A stretch of DNA of 64,000 bases from Labrenzia sp. CE80 (GTDB taxonomy: Bacteria; Pseudomonadota; Alphaproteobacteria; Rhizobiales; Stappiaceae). Location of the stretch: positions 682,001 through 746,000 of the forward strand of contig NZ_WAJT01000001.1 in the NCBI RefSeq assembly GCF_009650605.1, read 5' to 3'. Below, piece by piece: positions 62,756-64,000 of the stretch. The position numbers were made by a program, and so were the translations under genes. The number at the start of each line of letters is the position of its first letter. Within the stretch, counting starts at the first letter, position 1. The notes under the pieces were generated by a model, which ran no database searches, was not told the origin of the DNA, and saw only the letters and a program-made list of their open reading frames with translations.

Positions 62756-63460
62756 TTATCCGGCTGTCGGGCCGAAGATCTTTTCGAATTCGGTGCGCAG
62801 GACGATGTCATTTTCCGGCATGCTGACCGGAATGCCCAGGTCGACCAGGCTGGTGACGCCGTGTTCCTGCACGCCGCAGGGCACGATGCCGGAGAAATGT
62901 TCCAGATCCGGCTCGACGTTGAAGCTGATGCCGTGGAAGGTCACCCATTTGCGCAGGCGAATGCCGATGGCGGCGATCTTGTCTTCAACGGTCGCGCCGC
63001 GCTCGGGGCGGCGAACCCAGACGCCAACACGGTCCTCCCGGCGCTCTCCGCGGATATGGTAGTGCCACAAGGCGCTGATGACCCAGGCTTCGAGCGCCGC
63101 CACAAAGGCCCGCACATCCTGGCGCCGGCGCTTGAGATCAAGCATGACATAGGCGACCCGCTGGCCGGGGCCGTGATAGGTGTGCTGCCCGCCGCGTCCG
63201 GTCTGGTAGACGGGGAAGCGGTTCGGCGCGATCAGGTCAGCGTCATCGGCGCTGGTGCCTGCGGTGTAAAGGGGAGGGTGTTCCAGCAGCCAGACGCGCT
63301 CATTTGCCTCGCCGGAGGCGATTCGCGCCACATGGGCCTCCATCTCCGCCAGCGCCGTCTCATAGTCCACAAGGGCGTCCGAGACGACCCATTCCACCGG
63401 TGGGGCGTCCAAAATGGGGCGAAAATCGGCGCTGAGGGTGTCTCTTTGTGGAGCAGGCAT
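62756..63460 (-). CDS. lipB: Octanoyl-[acyl carrier protein] transferase LipB
   Basis: LipB moves octanoyl groups from ACP to lipoate-dependent enzymes, the first step of lipoate synthesis. The 234-residue product has LLEHPPLYTAGTSAD, the RGGQHTYHGPGQ motif (residues 89-100), catalytic Lys161 (DKIAAIGIR) and Cys195 (VPCGVQEHGVTS). lipA is not in the window. The divergent 100-base gap to the FliN-like gene should hold both promoters. Confidence 0.95.
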   Translation of the reverse strand: MPAPQRDTLSADFRPILDAPPVEWVVSDALVDYETALAEMEAHVARIASGEANERVWLLEHPPLYTAGTSADDADLIAPNRFPVYQTGRGGQHTYHGPGQRVAYVMLDLKRRRQDVRAFVAALEAWVISALWHYHIRGERREDRVGVWVRRPERGATVEDKIAAIGIRLRKWVTFHGISFNVEPDLEHFSGIVPCGVQEHGVTSLVDLGIPVSMPENDIVLRTEFEKIFGPTAG

Positions 63461-63560
63461 TGGCTTGAGGCTTTTGCTGATTTTTTCAAACGGGAAGGCG
63501 TGTTAAGCATGAACGCATGCGGTGCCATGAGCACCTCACACATATAGGCGGAACCTTCCG

Positions 63561-63827
63561 ATGGCCACCTTCGATGAAATCAATGTCGATATTTCCGTTG
63601 TCCTGGGCGCATCCGAGATGCCGGTCCACCAGCTTTTGCGCATGGGACGGGGCGCGGTGATCGACCTGGACGTCAACGAAGACGACGATGTGGAGATCTA
63701 CGCCAACAGCACTCTGGTCGCGCGCGGACAGGTGGTTCTGCTGGGCGAAAGGATCGGAATCTCGGTTACGGAAGTGCTTTTGAGAGGTCCGGAAATCCGC
63801 GCCCCGCGCCTCGATGGACCGCTTTAG
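63561..63827 (+). CDS. FliN-like SpoA-domain protein, orphan
   Basis: FliN forms part of the flagellar motor switch C-ring. The 88-residue product is little more than one SpoA domain: INVDISVVLGASEMPVHQLL, MGRGAVIDLD, VEIYANSTLVARGQVVLLGE and RIGISVTEVL. The longer N-terminal region of true FliN is missing and no flagellar genes are nearby. It may be a second switch protein, a regulator, or serve another complex. It is divergent from lipB. Confidence 0.8.
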   Translation: MATFDEINVDISVVLGASEMPVHQLLRMGRGAVIDLDVNEDDDVEIYANSTLVARGQVVLLGERIGISVTEVLLRGPEIRAPRLDGPL

Positions 63828-63903
63828 GACATTCTTTGCCGGCATCGTAAAATCAGGCCCGGATCTTTTTCCACGAGCTTGTGAAATAAACTGAAAAGCG
63901 CCC

Positions 63904-63931
63904 TTGCACAGCAGAATCCCTTTTGCTACAT
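63904..63931 (+). promoter_or_regulatory. Candidate promoter of tRNA-Leu
   Basis: TTGCAC (63904-63909) and CTACAT (63926-63931) are spaced by 16 bases, about 43 bases before the tRNA. This fits the alphaproteobacterial sigma-70 pattern, and a downstream tRNA makes a strong promoter likely. Confidence 0.45.
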
Positions 63932-63974
63932 GGGGCTCCTCGTCGCCGAAAGGTGGCGGGTGCTACCAGAGAAT

Positions 63975-64000
63975 GCGGTCGTGGCGGAATTGGTAGACGC
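63975..64000 (+). tRNA. tRNA-Leu, 5' part only
   Basis: GCGGTCGTGGCGGAATTGGT (63975-63994) then AGACGC is the acceptor strand and D-arm of a class II tRNA; the GGCGGAATTGGTAGACGC D-arm is characteristic of tRNA-Leu. The window ends before the anticodon, so the isoacceptor is unknown. Confidence 0.85.

Noticed and set aside
62741..63547. Plus-strand open frame of 268 codons opposite lipB
   Set aside because: It is antisense to a complete lipB with intact active-site residues and has no recognisable domain.

Overview
The window is a chromosomal segment of an alphaproteobacterium. The order tRNA-Trp, secE, nusG, rplKAJL, rpoBC, str, S10, spc with adk, alpha, rplQ, together with ATP12, lipB, propionyl-CoA carboxylase and a Rhizobiales-type small secreted protein, points to the Hyphomicrobiales. 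A marine relative of Labrenzia/Roseibium or Stappia is my best guess, but the genus is inferred, not shown. No insertion sequence, prophage, integrase or CRISPR array is visible.

Region 1 (1-12212) holds the end of tRNA-Trp, the protein-export subunit SecE, the elongation factor NusG, the L11/L1 and L10/L12 stalk proteins and the two large RNA polymerase subunits, closed by a perfect 11-bp terminator. A structured L10-type leader lies before rplJ. Region 2 (12213-13896) has an acidic protein of unknown function, an exported RidA-like protein and a gene-free stretch of about 610 bases with a good promoter for the ribosomal run. Region 3 (13897-32250) is one uninterrupted co-directional run of translation genes: rpsL, rpsG, fusA, tuf, the S10 and spc clusters, secY, adk, rpsM, rpsK, rpoA and rplQ, ended by a 13-bp terminator. 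Several intercistronic hairpins, two of them containing the preceding stop codon, may set expression levels within it.

Region 4 (32250-49700) is general chromosome: a chemoreceptor, a periplasmic HtrA/DegP protease, RarA, a patatin/DUF3376 lipase-like protein, a soluble class III adenylate cyclase, three tandem paralogous di-iron membrane hydroxylases, CrcB, an RluC-family pseudouridine synthase, a Tat-exported nicotinamidase, a 54-residue membrane protein, a HAD phosphatase, the F1 assembly factor ATP12 and MgtE.

Region 5 (49803-53873, minus strand) is the most distinctive locus: a four-gene operon of a circularly permuted ATP-grasp protein, an alpha-E (DUF403) protein, a transglutaminase-like cysteine protease and the proteasome-like peptidase Anbu. 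Known co-occurrence and enzyme classes suggest a cytoplasmic system that makes and later cleaves amide-linked peptides; its substrate is unknown.

Region 6 (54107-64000) holds pccB and pccA of propionyl-CoA carboxylase, separated by folB and two secreted-protein genes on the other strand; a second HAD phosphatase; a pyrF of the long type with unusual codon use; an FMN riboswitch controlling the riboflavin importer ribN and acylphosphatase; lipB; an orphan FliN-like protein; and the start of a tRNA-Leu gene at the right edge.
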